A stretch of 64,000 nucleotides of DNA from JALYLC01 sp963743275 (GTDB lineage Bacteria; Actinomycetota; Thermoleophilia; Gaiellales; JALYLC01): positions 186,001 to 250,000 of the forward strand of contig CAVUPB010000008.1 in NCBI GenBank assembly GCA_963743275.1, given 5' to 3'. Numbering within the stretch: the first letter of the stretch is position 1; each line of letters begins with the position of its first letter. This document shows positions 18,080-25,833 of this stretch, piece after piece. The notes beneath the pieces were generated by a model. It did not search any database. It saw nothing but the letters and a program-made list of their open reading frames with translations, and was not told where the DNA came from. The translations under genes were made by a program, and so were the position numbers.

Positions 18080-18298
18080 GTGGCAGCGGCCGCAAGCGAT
18101 CGCCAGAGCACGCCCAGCCGGCGCGAGCTGTTCGCACTGGCAGCCGTTCTCGCCGCGACCGCGCTGACCGGAGCCGCCGCGATCGCCGGCCTCACGCGCA
18201 CGGCGCCCGCGGCCCCCTCGGTGCCCCGGGTCGGCCAGACCATCACGCCCGCGACGCCCGCGATCACCGCGCCGCGCCGCGTCGAGCCGGGAGACTGA
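18080..18298 (+). CDS. Short protein with one membrane helix
   Basis: A 72-aa protein with a Ser-Arg-Arg-Glu-Leu-Phe stretch followed by a hydrophobic segment (ALAAVLAATALTGAAAIAGL) and a Pro/Thr-rich tail. It could be a Tat-type signal or simply an N-terminal anchor. The GTG at 18080 is preferred because a strong GGGAGG ribosome site lies 5-10 bases upstream; a GTG at 18035 would add 15 residues. First gene of a five-gene plus-strand unit ending with a lipoprotein. Function unknown. Confidence 0.6.
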   Translation: MAAAASDRQSTPSRRELFALAAVLAATALTGAAAIAGLTRTAPAAPSVPRVGQTITPATPAITAPRRVEPGD

Positions 18299-18299
18299 G

Positions 18300-18518
18300 A
18301 TGCGCACGATCTGGGCCACGATCCTCGCGACCTGGGCGCTCTTCGCGGTGCTCGCCGTGCTCGCCTGGACACGACCGCTGCCGCCCACGACGCAGCAGAC
18401 GATTCCGCAGGCCGTGGTCGTGAAGGGCGCCAACGGCAAGAGCAGCATCGTCGTGGTGAAGGCGCCGGCATCCGCCTCGCACGCCACGACGCGCACGTCG
18501 CCGGTCGGCGCCGGGTGA
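18300..18518 (+). CDS. Short membrane-anchored protein
   Basis: A 72-aa protein with an N-terminal helix (IWATILATWALFAVLAVLAW) and a 45-residue extracytoplasmic tail rich in Thr, Val and Ala. No FMN-binding (S/T)GAT motif for ApbE is seen. It starts one base after the preceding stop and ends in a GTGA overlap with the ferric-reductase-like gene, so it belongs to the same operon. Function unknown. Confidence 0.6.
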   Translation: MRTIWATILATWALFAVLAVLAWTRPLPPTTQQTIPQAVVVKGANGKSSIVVVKAPASASHATTRTSPVGAG

Positions 18519-19147
18519 TCGTCGCGGCGGCAACGGGCGTGCCCGTGGCGTGGCTCGTCGCGCGCGCGGCCGGCCTCGTCGCGTTCGGGCTGCTCACGAT
18601 TTCCGTCACGCTCGGCCTGGCGCTGAGCACGAAGCTGCTCGGCAACCGCCGCGGCAAGCTGCTGCTCGGCTGGCACCAGACGCTCATGTGGACCGGCCTC
18701 GGCATGGTCGTGCTGCACGTCGGCGCGCTCATGCTCGATCCGGTCCTGCGCTTCGGCTTCGTCGCCGTGCTCGTTCCGGGCGCGGCGCCGTGGCGACCGC
18801 TGCCGGTCGCCGCGGGCATCGTGACGTTGTGGCTGATGCTGGCGCTCGCCTCCTCGTTCCACGTGCGCCGCCAGATCGGGCAGCGGCGCTGGCGGCTCCT
18901 GCACTACGCGTCGTCGGTCGCCTTCGCGCTCGGCCTCTACCACGCCCTCAACGTCGGCAGCGATCTCACCGGCGCGCGCGGGCTGATCTTCGTCGGCGTC
19001 ACCGCGGCGCCCGTGCTGTGGCTCGCCTACGCGCGCATCCTGATGCCGCGCGCGAAGCCCCGGAGCGCGGCCGCGCGGCCCGCGCCGGCGGCCGCTCGGC
19101 CGCCGGTCGACGATCCGTCCGCAGCGCGCGTCACGGCGGCGACGTGA
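18515..19147 (+). CDS. Ferric-reductase-like transmembrane (cytochrome b-type) protein
   Basis: A 210-aa protein with five or six membrane helices and histidines spaced as in the ferric-reductase/MsrQ/YedZ heme-b domain: LLLGWHQTLMW, MVVLHVGALM, SSFHVRRQIG, RLLHYASSVAF and LGLYHALNVG. It probably moves electrons across the membrane through heme b. A Pro/Ala-rich cytoplasmic tail follows. The next gene encodes ApbE, which attaches FMN to proteins, so the module likely feeds an extracytoplasmic flavin or iron reductase; the flavinylated partner is not visible. Confidence 0.8.
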   Translation: MIVAAATGVPVAWLVARAAGLVAFGLLTISVTLGLALSTKLLGNRRGKLLLGWHQTLMWTGLGMVVLHVGALMLDPVLRFGFVAVLVPGAAPWRPLPVAAGIVTLWLMLALASSFHVRRQIGQRRWRLLHYASSVAFALGLYHALNVGSDLTGARGLIFVGVTAAPVLWLAYARILMPRAKPRSAAARPAPAAARPPVDDPSAARVTAAT

Positions 19148-20121
19148 CGCGCGAGCTGCAGCGCGCGGCGTTCCGTGCGATGGGCACCGCCTGCGCCCTC
19201 GCCGTCAGCGCCGCGCCCGCTGAGGCAGGCGTCGCCCAGCGAGCGCTCGCCGCCGGGCGGCGCGAGGTCGACGCGTGCGAGCGCGCGCTCTCGCGCTTCG
19301 ACCCCGAGAGCGATCTCGCGCTCCTCAACCGCATGGCGGGCGAGTGGGTCGCGGTCGACACGCGCCTGGTCGAGGCCCTCGCCGCGGCCGAGCAGGCCCG
19401 GCGCGAGACGGCGGGCGGCTTCGACGCCACGATCCTCCCGGCGCTCGTCGCCGCCGGCTACGACCGCTCCTACGAGCTTCTCGCCGAGCGCGAGCCGCGG
19501 CCGGCCGACGGCTGGCGCGCGGGTGCCCGCGTCGATGTCGAGCCCGGCCGCGCGCGCGTCGAGCACGGCGCGTCGGTCGATCTCGGCGGCATCGGCAAGG
19601 GCTTCGCGGCCGCCCGGGCGCTCGGCGCCATGCGCGCGGTCTGGCCGGGCGCGACCGGCGCCCTCGCCGATCTCGGCGGCGACATCGCGGTGTGGGGCGT
19701 TCCGCCCGAGGGCGGGGCATGGCGCATCGACATCGCCGACCCGCGCACGCCGGGGCGCCTCGCCGGCACGCTCGAGCTCACGGCCGGCGGGGTCGCCACA
19801 TCGGGCCGCGACACCCGTCGCTTCGGCCCCGGTCGCGCGCTGCATCACCTGATCGATCCCGAGACCGGCCTCCCGGCCACCGCGGGGCCGTTCGCGGTGA
19901 CGGTCGTGGCGCCGAGCGCGACGGAAGCCGAGGCCTTTGCCACGGCACTCGCGATCTGCGGCGGCGAGGCAGCGCGCACCACGCTCGCAGCGCGGCCCGA
20001 TCTCGCAGCACTGCTCATTCCGCAGACGGGCGAGCCCATCGCGCTCGGCCCCCTCCCGCTCGTGCGCGAGCGCGCTCCGGTGCGCGTCGTCGTCACCTTG
20101 CAGTCAGGACGGACAGCATGA
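19144..20121 (+). CDS. apbE: FAD:protein FMN transferase (ApbE)
   Basis: A 325-aa ApbE-family enzyme, which links FMN from FAD to Thr/Ser of target redox proteins. Seen in order: FRAMGTACALAV at the start; ERALSRFDPESDLALLNR; VDLGGIGKGFAAARAL (the family's metal/FAD loop); ADLGGDIAVWG; GGVATSGRDTRRF; and HHLIDPETGLPA. No lipoprotein signal is present, so it may act in the cytoplasm or be exported otherwise. GTG start overlapping the previous stop (GTGA). The neighbouring heme-b protein supports a role in trans-membrane electron transfer. Confidence 0.9.
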   Translation: MTRELQRAAFRAMGTACALAVSAAPAEAGVAQRALAAGRREVDACERALSRFDPESDLALLNRMAGEWVAVDTRLVEALAAAEQARRETAGGFDATILPALVAAGYDRSYELLAEREPRPADGWRAGARVDVEPGRARVEHGASVDLGGIGKGFAAARALGAMRAVWPGATGALADLGGDIAVWGVPPEGGAWRIDIADPRTPGRLAGTLELTAGGVATSGRDTRRFGPGRALHHLIDPETGLPATAGPFAVTVVAPSATEAEAFATALAICGGEAARTTLAARPDLAALLIPQTGEPIALGPLPLVRERAPVRVVVTLQSGRTA

Positions 20122-20609
20122 CCGCCAAGACCCCGCGCGCACGCGCGCGCACCCACGCGCCACGGCTGCTGGCCGTCGCGCTCGTCGTCGTCGTCGCGAC
20201 CGCCTGCGGCAGCGGAAGCGGGAGCGGGACCACCGGGGGCAGCAGCGCGAAGGGCGCAGCCGACTTCATCCGCACCGTCACGACGCAGTTCTCGCGCGGC
20301 CAGTCGGGCCGGCTCTGGGACACGCTCGTGCCCGCCGACCAGGCGGTCGTCAGCCGCGCGCGCTACACGGCCTGCCAGAGCAACGAGGGGTTCCAGCTCC
20401 AGAAGTTCAAGGTGCTCGAGACGTACGCCGACACGATCGACATCGCCGGCAAGGCCACGCCGTCCACGGCGGTCTCGGTTCAGGTGACCTCGGATGACGG
20501 GCTGACCACGGCGACGATGCACGCGGTCTCGATCGCAGGCACCTGGCGCTGGATCCTCCCCGCGTCCGAGTACGCCGCCTACAAGCAGGGGAAGTGCCCG
20601 GCGTCGTAG
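20118..20609 (+). CDS. Putative lipoprotein
   Basis: A 163-aa protein with an Arg-rich N-terminus, a hydrophobic segment and a lipobox-like VVATAC at about residue 33, then a Gly/Ser-rich linker. The rest looks like the small SnoaL/NTF2-like or DUF4878 type fold (ADFIRTVTTQFSRGQ ... ALVSIAGTWRWIL pattern), but this is weak. It ends the ApbE operon, starting in overlap with the apbE stop. Probably anchored to the outer face of the membrane. Confidence 0.65.
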   Translation: MTAKTPRARARTHAPRLLAVALVVVVATACGSGSGSGTTGGSSAKGAADFIRTVTTQFSRGQSGRLWDTLVPADQAVVSRARYTACQSNEGFQLQKFKVLETYADTIDIAGKATPSTAVSVQVTSDDGLTTATMHAVSIAGTWRWILPASEYAAYKQGKCPAS

Positions 20610-20615
20610 CCGGTG

Positions 20616-22123
20616 TCAGTCGGCGCCTGGGGTGACGGGCGCCGAATCCCCGCCGCCGCCCGACCCCGAGTGATCGCCACCCGAGCCGTCGCCCGAGCCA
20701 CTCGAGCCGCCGCCGTCCGACGACGAGGCGGGTGCCACGGGAGTCGTCGTCACCGGCACGGTCGTCGCGACGAGCTGCTGCGAATCGCCCGAGCCGGAGT
20801 CGCTGCCTCCGTCGCCGGAGCGGCTGCCCGAATCGCCGCCGTCGCCGCTCGTCGAGGCGTCGCGCGGACCTTGCCGGAGTCGGAGTGCGAGTCGTGTCCG
20901 CCCGCCGTCGCGCCGCCGTCCGCGCGCTCGCCGTCGCCGCTCGTCGCCCGGCCGCCGTCGCCGTGTCCGCTCGAGCCCTGGCCGTCGCCGTGGCGGGAGC
21001 CGGCGCTGCGGCCACCGCGGCTCGCCGCGTGGCCGGAGACCAGGGCGAGACCTCCGCGTGTCGCGACGGGTGCGTGCGTGCGCCGGGTCGCGACCAGCGC
21101 GACCGACGCGCGCGAGGAGTGCCGGACGGCTACGGCCGCCACCGGCAGCGCCCGGGCCTGCCCGCCGTGCGCGCGGTGATGCGCGGGCAGCGAGCTGCGG
21201 ATCGTCTCGCCGACGACGCCGCCCGTCATGAGCGCGGCGGCGACCACCCACGCCGCCTTGGTCACGAGCGGTGCGGCGGCCGTCTTGGCGGTGAGCGCGG
21301 CGAGGACGCCGCCTCCGCCCATGCCGAAGCCGGGGAGCACGGCGGCCAGGCGCCCGGCCACGCCCGCGTCGGGGAGGAGCGAGCGCTTGGAGGCGTCCGG
21401 GCCCCGGAGCGCTCGCCGGACGCCGCGGCAGACCGGGCAGCGGAGCAGGTGCACCTTGCCGGCGCGACCGAGCGTGCCCGCCTCGAGCGCGGCGCGCGTA
21501 CCGGCACAGCCGGCGGCCGGCTCGAGCCCGCCCACGGCGAGCATGAGGCTGCGGCGCGCCCGCACCGCGAGCGTCTCGACCTCGAGCGCCGTCACGCCGA
21601 TGGCGACGGCAACCTCGCCCGTCGGCAGGCCGAGCCACTCGCGCAGCAGGAAGGCGTCACGCTCCGGCCGGGGCAGCAGGCCGAGCGCGTGCCGTGCGGT
21701 GCGCATCTCGTCGTGCAGCTCGGCCGTCTGCTCGACGCCACCGGCGGCGGCGATCTCGGAGTCGCCGTCGAGCAGGTCGACGGCGGGGCCGCGGGCCGTC
21801 TGGCGCAGCCGGCCCATGCACTCGTTGCGCGCGATGCTGAGTACCCACGCCCCCGGCTGGAGCACCGCGGTGCCGCGCGCGAGCGCTCCGTGCACGGCCA
21901 GGAACGTGGCCTGCGTCGCGTCCTCCGCATCTTCCCGCCGGCCGAGCAGGTGCCATGCGTAGCGCAGCACCGTGCCGCCGTGGAGACGGTAGAGCTGCTC
22001 CGTGGCGCGGCCCGGGTCGGACGGAAGCCGGCCGGTTTCCGCGTGCTCCCCGTACGTGGCACGCCCCGCCCCCGGATCGACCGGGGACGGGGCAGGTGCC
22101 GCACTCCGTATGGCGTGAGCCAT
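20616..22123 (-). CDS. ECF-type sigma factor with zinc-finger, membrane helix and disordered tail (frameshift in tail)
   Basis: Residues about 40-190 contain sigma-70 region 2 (TVLRYAWHLLGRREDAEDAT, with the DA-D core) and region 4 (LPRPERDAFLLREWLGLPTG). Unlike ordinary ECF factors, the chain goes on. A cysteine motif (LLRCPVCRGVRRALR) and one membrane helix (VTKAAWVVAAALMTGGVVGE) follow, then a long Ser/Gly/Asp-rich tail. Near 20875 the frame shifts: the upstream frame degrades after HDSHSDSGKV, while another frame continues with STSGDGGDSGSRSGDGG to the stop at 20616. A fused anti-sigma-like module that tethers the factor to the membrane is likely. The ATG at 22123 follows the secreted-protein gene by 10 bases. 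Confidence 0.75.
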
Positions 22124-22133
22124 GGACCTGACT

Positions 22134-23123
22134 CTAGTCGTGGCCGCCGGAGCCGCCATCCCCTTCGGAGCCATTGTCGCCGCCCTGGTCGCCCTGGCTG
22201 CTGTCGCCGGAGACCTCGAGGCGGACGAGCGTGGGCGGGTCGGTGGCGGTCGCGCCGGGCGCGCCCTTGGCCTCGACCGTGGCGCCGACGACGGCGCCCG
22301 TCGGGCCGAAGCCCGCCGGAATCACGAACGTGACGTCGCCGTGCTCGCCCGAGATGGTGATGGAGCCGGCTGCGCCGCCCGCGTCGCCGGCCTCGGTGAG
22401 CGCCGTGACCTGGCCCTCGGCCTTCACGAACGAGCCGCCGTTGTGATCGCCGTGGTCGCCGGTCTCGACGCGCAGCGACACGAGCGTGAGGATGATCCCG
22501 CTCGGGTTGGCCGGATCGGGAGCGAGCATGACGTGCGCCTCGACGGGCGTGCCGACGGGAAGCACCGGAATCGTCTGCGTCCCGAGCGCGATCGTGAGAC
22601 CGGCCGGGAAGCCCTCGACCGTCAGCACGAGGCTGGAGGCGTCCTGCGAGAGGACCGTGCCGCGCACCTCGGCGCCCGGCGCGTGCGCGTCCTCGACCTG
22701 CATCTCGCCGTCGTCGTCGGAGAGCGTGTTGGCGCCCACGGCCACCGTCGTCGTGATCTGCTGGCCGGCCGGCGGCGGCGTCGTGCTCGCGACGGCGAGC
22801 ACCGAGCCGTTGCCGGCGAGCGCGAACGAGCCGTGGCCGCGGCGCACGACGACGCCGTGCAGCTTGGCCTTGCGCGCATGACCGACGAGCTTGACCTTGG
22901 CGCCGCGCACCTGCACGAGGCTGCCCATCTTGAAGCGCTTGGGCTTGGCGAGCGCGACGCGCTTGAGCGTGCCGTTGCTCGTGGCGAGCACCAGGACGCC
23001 CGCCCGGGCATCGCGCTGTACGACGACGCCGCGCGTCGAGGTCGCGGCGGCGGCGCCGCCGGGGAGGGCAAGCGCCGCGATGGCCGCGGCGGCGGAGACG
23101 AGGAGTAGGGCCGGTTTGCGCAT
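22134..23123 (-). CDS. Secreted or surface protein of unknown function
   Basis: A 329-aa protein with a clear signal peptide (MRKPALLLVSAAAAIAALAL, cleavage near GGAAA). It then has beta-rich sequence with repeated V-x-G-x-V/T-x-L blocks that suggest a series of small OB-like or DUF5666-like domains (GAEVRGTVLSQDASSLVLTV; KAEGQVTAL). A Gly/Asp/Ser-rich, flexible C-terminus resembles the tail of the neighbouring membrane-anchored sigma factor. It is upstream of, and probably co-transcribed with, that sigma gene, so it may be part of the sensing system; this is inference. Confidence 0.65.
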   Translation of the reverse strand: MRKPALLLVSAAAAIAALALPGGAAAATSTRGVVVQRDARAGVLVLATSNGTLKRVALAKPKRFKMGSLVQVRGAKVKLVGHARKAKLHGVVVRRGHGSFALAGNGSVLAVASTTPPPAGQQITTTVAVGANTLSDDDGEMQVEDAHAPGAEVRGTVLSQDASSLVLTVEGFPAGLTIALGTQTIPVLPVGTPVEAHVMLAPDPANPSGIILTLVSLRVETGDHGDHNGGSFVKAEGQVTALTEAGDAGGAAGSITISGEHGDVTFVIPAGFGPTGAVVGATVEAKGAPGATATDPPTLVRLEVSGDSSQGDQGGDNGSEGDGGSGGHD

Positions 23124-23212
23124 CAGGGGAAGCCTCTCGGAGGGGTGGTGGCCGGCGATCGACGAACGAGAGGTAGACGCAGCGGGGCCCCGGCCGGACC
23201 TCCACCAGATCC

Positions 23213-23233
23213 TTACTCACGAAATCGGAGTAA
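23213..23233 (+). promoter_or_regulatory. Candidate AbrB-type autoregulatory operator
   Basis: An AT-rich palindrome TTACTC-N9-GAGTAA lies 11 bases before the ATG of the AbrB-like gene. The same 6-9-6 spacing is seen at the ArsR operator. Autoregulation is inferred from position only. Confidence 0.4.
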
Positions 23234-23243
23234 TACTTTTGTC

Positions 23244-23711
23244 ATGCCGCGCCTCACGTCGAAGGGCCAGGTGACGGTGCCCGTGGCGGTCCGCTACCTC
23301 CTCGGCCTGGTTCCCGGCGACGACGTCGTCTTCTCCGTCGAGGATGGACGCGGCGTGTTCCGCAAGGCGACGGCGCTCGACGATCTACGGGAGCGGTTCC
23401 CGGGGAAGGCGCGCGACGGCGCGCATGCGCTCGAGCGCATGCTCGTGGCGGGCGACCCGGCGTTCGCGCTCGAGATCGCCGAGCGCCGCGCCACCGGCCG
23501 GCGCGTGCGCCTCCCCGACGCGGTCCTGCTGGACGTCGCGGGCGCACTCGTGGGCGCGGGCGCTCCGGCGGCCGCCGTCGCCGGAACGCTGCGCGACGTT
23601 CTCGCCGAACGGGCCGTCCGCGTCGACCACCCGGCGGCGGTGCGGGCCGCGATCGCCGAGCTCGCGGCCGGCGGCGACCCCGTGCGCGCCTACGCGCTCG
23701 CACGGGGGTGA
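23244..23711 (+). CDS. AbrB/SpoVT-domain DNA-binding protein
   Basis: A 155-aa protein with an N-terminal swapped-hairpin AbrB/MazE-type domain (PRLTSKGQVTVPVAVRYLLG ... GDDVVFSVEDG, residues 1-45). An alpha-helical extension of about 100 residues, which I do not recognise, follows. Typical AbrB-type antitoxins are shorter and precede a PIN or MazF toxin; no toxin gene follows here. The extension repeats the pattern GDPAFALE...GDPVRAYALARG. It probably acts as a transcription regulator of its own promoter. Confidence 0.78.
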   Translation: MPRLTSKGQVTVPVAVRYLLGLVPGDDVVFSVEDGRGVFRKATALDDLRERFPGKARDGAHALERMLVAGDPAFALEIAERRATGRRVRLPDAVLLDVAGALVGAGAPAAAVAGTLRDVLAERAVRVDHPAAVRAAIAELAAGGDPVRAYALARG

Positions 23712-23890
23712 ACGAGCGCTCGCCTCGGTGGATTTCCGGCGCTGCGCCCGCTGCGGGGAATGCTCCGTCCCCCTGGGCGTGTAGGCTACCCGAGTAGTAT
23801 GAAATGTAACGAGCTCGGGGTGGCGAGCTCGTCCGCCACTGCCGCCGGGGCCCCAGGACGGCCGCCCACCGCACGCCGAGAGGACACCAA

Positions 23891-25510
23891 GTGCGCCAGC
23901 CCGAGCGTGAATCCCCGGAAGGGGACAAGGCTCTCGCTTCCGCCGACGGACTCGTCCTGCTCGACGTGGTGCGCGACCCGATCGTCGCCTGCGATGCCAA
24001 CCATCGCATCGTGCTCTGGAACTTCGCCGCCGAGGCGACCTACGGCTTCACCCCGGCCGAGGCGCTCGGCAAGCGCCCGGCGCAGCTGCTGAGGACGCGC
24101 TTCCCGATACCGCCCGCCGAGATCGAGGATGCGGTCCGCGACACCGGCAGCTGGGCGGGGACGGTCGTGCATCGCACGAAGGGCGATCTCGATCTCACGG
24201 TCGAGACCCGCTGGGTCGCGCGCCTCGACGACGCCGGCGAGTTCGCGGGCATCCTCGCGATCGATCGCGACGTCAGCGCCCGGCTCGAGGTCGCGGCCGC
24301 GCGCGCGGAGGAGAGCGAGAGCGCCCGGGTCGATCACGCGTCGCTCTCGGAGAAGCTCGACCGCACCCAGCGCCTCGAGAGCGTCGGCCAGCTCGCCGGG
24401 GGGATCGCGCACGACTTCAACAACATGCTCGGCGTGATCATCAACTACGCGGCGTTCGTCTCCCGCGAGCTGAGCGAGCTCGAGAGCGCCAGCGGCGATC
24501 CGCGCTGGACGTCGATGCGCGGTGACATCGCCGAGATCGAGCTCGCCGCCGACCGCGCGGCGCGGCTCACGCGCCAGCTGCTCGCGTTCTCGCGCCAGGA
24601 GGGCGTGCGGCCGGTCGCACTCGACCTCAACGAGACGATCGGCGGCCTCGAGGAGCTGCTGCGGCGCACCGTGGGCGAGCATGTCGAGCTGACGACGACG
24701 CTGGCGCCCGATCTGCATCCGATCCTCGCCGATCCCGCCCAGCTGCAGCAGGTGCTCCTGGACGTGGTCGTCAACAGCCGCGACGCGATGCCGAGCGGCG
24801 GCACGCTGAACATCGACACCGCGAACGTGGAGGTCGACGCGGCGTACGCGTCGTTGCGGCCGGAGCTCGTACCGGGGCCCTACGTGCGGCTGCGCGTCGT
24901 CGACAACGGCGAGGGCATGACCCCCGAGGTCGTCGCGCGGGCATTCGACCCGTTCTTCACGACCAAGCCCGTCGGGCTCGGCACCGGTCTCGGGCTGGCC
25001 AGCGTGTACGGCATCGTCACGCGCATGGGCGGCCGTGCCCAGCTCTACTCCGAGCCCGACCTCGGCACGACGTTCAGCGCGCTCTTGCCCGCGACCGACA
25101 CGGCGCCCGTGCCGGTCAAGCCGATGCCTCCGATCGCCGACTCCACGGGCACCGAGACGGTGCTCCTCGTTGAGGACGAGGATGCCCTGCGCGCGGCGGC
25201 CAAGCGCATCCTCGCCGGCGCCGGCTACACCGTGCTCACGGCCGCGAACGGCCGTGAGGCGCTGGAGCTGGCGAAGGCGCACCCCGACCCGATCGACCTC
25301 CTGCTCACCGACGTCGTCATGCCCGAGATGCTGGGCCACCGGCTGGCCGCCAACCTGCTGTTGCTGCGCCCGTCGTTGCGCGTCCTCTACATGTCCGGCT
25401 TTGCGGAGCCGTTCCTCGACCGCTCCATGCACGTGGAGGACGCCGACCTGATCGAGAAGCCGTTCACGGCGCCGGCGCTGCTGGCGCGGGTGCGCCGGGC
25501 GCTCGGGTAG
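23891..25510 (+). CDS. Hybrid sensor histidine kinase (PAS-HisKA-HATPase-REC)
   Basis: A 539-aa cytoplasmic hybrid kinase. A PAS domain (residues 20-130, DPIVACDANHRIVLWNFAAE) precedes the dimerisation domain with His174 in GGIAHDFNNML. The HATPase carries N-box NSRDAM, G1 VDNGEGM, FFTTKP and G2 GTGLGLASVYG. A C-terminal receiver has phospho-acceptor Asp474 (LLTDVVMP) and Lys in EKPF. This architecture is common in soluble-signal or redox sensors. GTG start at 23891; no DNA-binding partner gene is adjacent, so the output target is unknown. Confidence 0.9.
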   Translation: MRQPERESPEGDKALASADGLVLLDVVRDPIVACDANHRIVLWNFAAEATYGFTPAEALGKRPAQLLRTRFPIPPAEIEDAVRDTGSWAGTVVHRTKGDLDLTVETRWVARLDDAGEFAGILAIDRDVSARLEVAAARAEESESARVDHASLSEKLDRTQRLESVGQLAGGIAHDFNNMLGVIINYAAFVSRELSELESASGDPRWTSMRGDIAEIELAADRAARLTRQLLAFSRQEGVRPVALDLNETIGGLEELLRRTVGEHVELTTTLAPDLHPILADPAQLQQVLLDVVVNSRDAMPSGGTLNIDTANVEVDAAYASLRPELVPGPYVRLRVVDNGEGMTPEVVARAFDPFFTTKPVGLGTGLGLASVYGIVTRMGGRAQLYSEPDLGTTFSALLPATDTAPVPVKPMPPIADSTGTETVLLVEDEDALRAAAKRILAGAGYTVLTAANGREALELAKAHPDPIDLLLTDVVMPEMLGHRLAANLLLLRPSLRVLYMSGFAEPFLDRSMHVEDADLIEKPFTAPALLARVRRALG

Positions 25511-25675
25511 GACGTGGTGCCTGGCGGCGTCGAGCGCCGTCTGGAACGCGATCGACCCTGCAAAGATCGTCCTGATCGGGCCGCGGGCCGCTCGCGCCCC
25601 AGACGACCCTCGCCAGACCCACACGCCCTACCGAGACGGGCCCCGAGCGCGGGTGAGGCGATCGCGCCGTTCGAG

Positions 25676-25748
25676 TGGGCCGAGCAGGGCTCGAACCTGC
25701 GACCTTGGGATTAAAAGTCCCCTGCTCTACCAGCTGAGCTACCGGCCC
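25676..25748 (-). tRNA. tRNA-Lys (TTT)
   Basis: A 73-nt cloverleaf on the minus strand: acceptor GGGCCGG pairing with TCGGCCC (one G-T), D arm TAGCTCAGCTGGTAGAGCA, anticodon loop CTTTTAA (anticodon TTT), T arm with GGTTCGAGCC, discriminator A. CCA is not encoded. Confidence 0.95.
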
Positions 25749-25773
25749 CCGCACCGCGATTCTAGGCGGGCAT

Positions 25774-25813
25774 GCGAAGGGCCCGGCCGCGCATCGGCGG
25801 CCGGGCCCTTCGC
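25774..25813 (-). terminator. Strong hairpin after the surface-protein gene
   Basis: Perfect 17-bp arms (GCGAAGGGCCCGGCCGC) with a 6-base loop, 21 bases past the stop of the minus-strand surface-protein gene and before tRNA-Lys. No T tract follows, as is usual for high-GC actinobacterial terminators. Confidence 0.7.
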
Positions 25814-25833
25814 CGTTCCTGCGTGCGGGGTGC

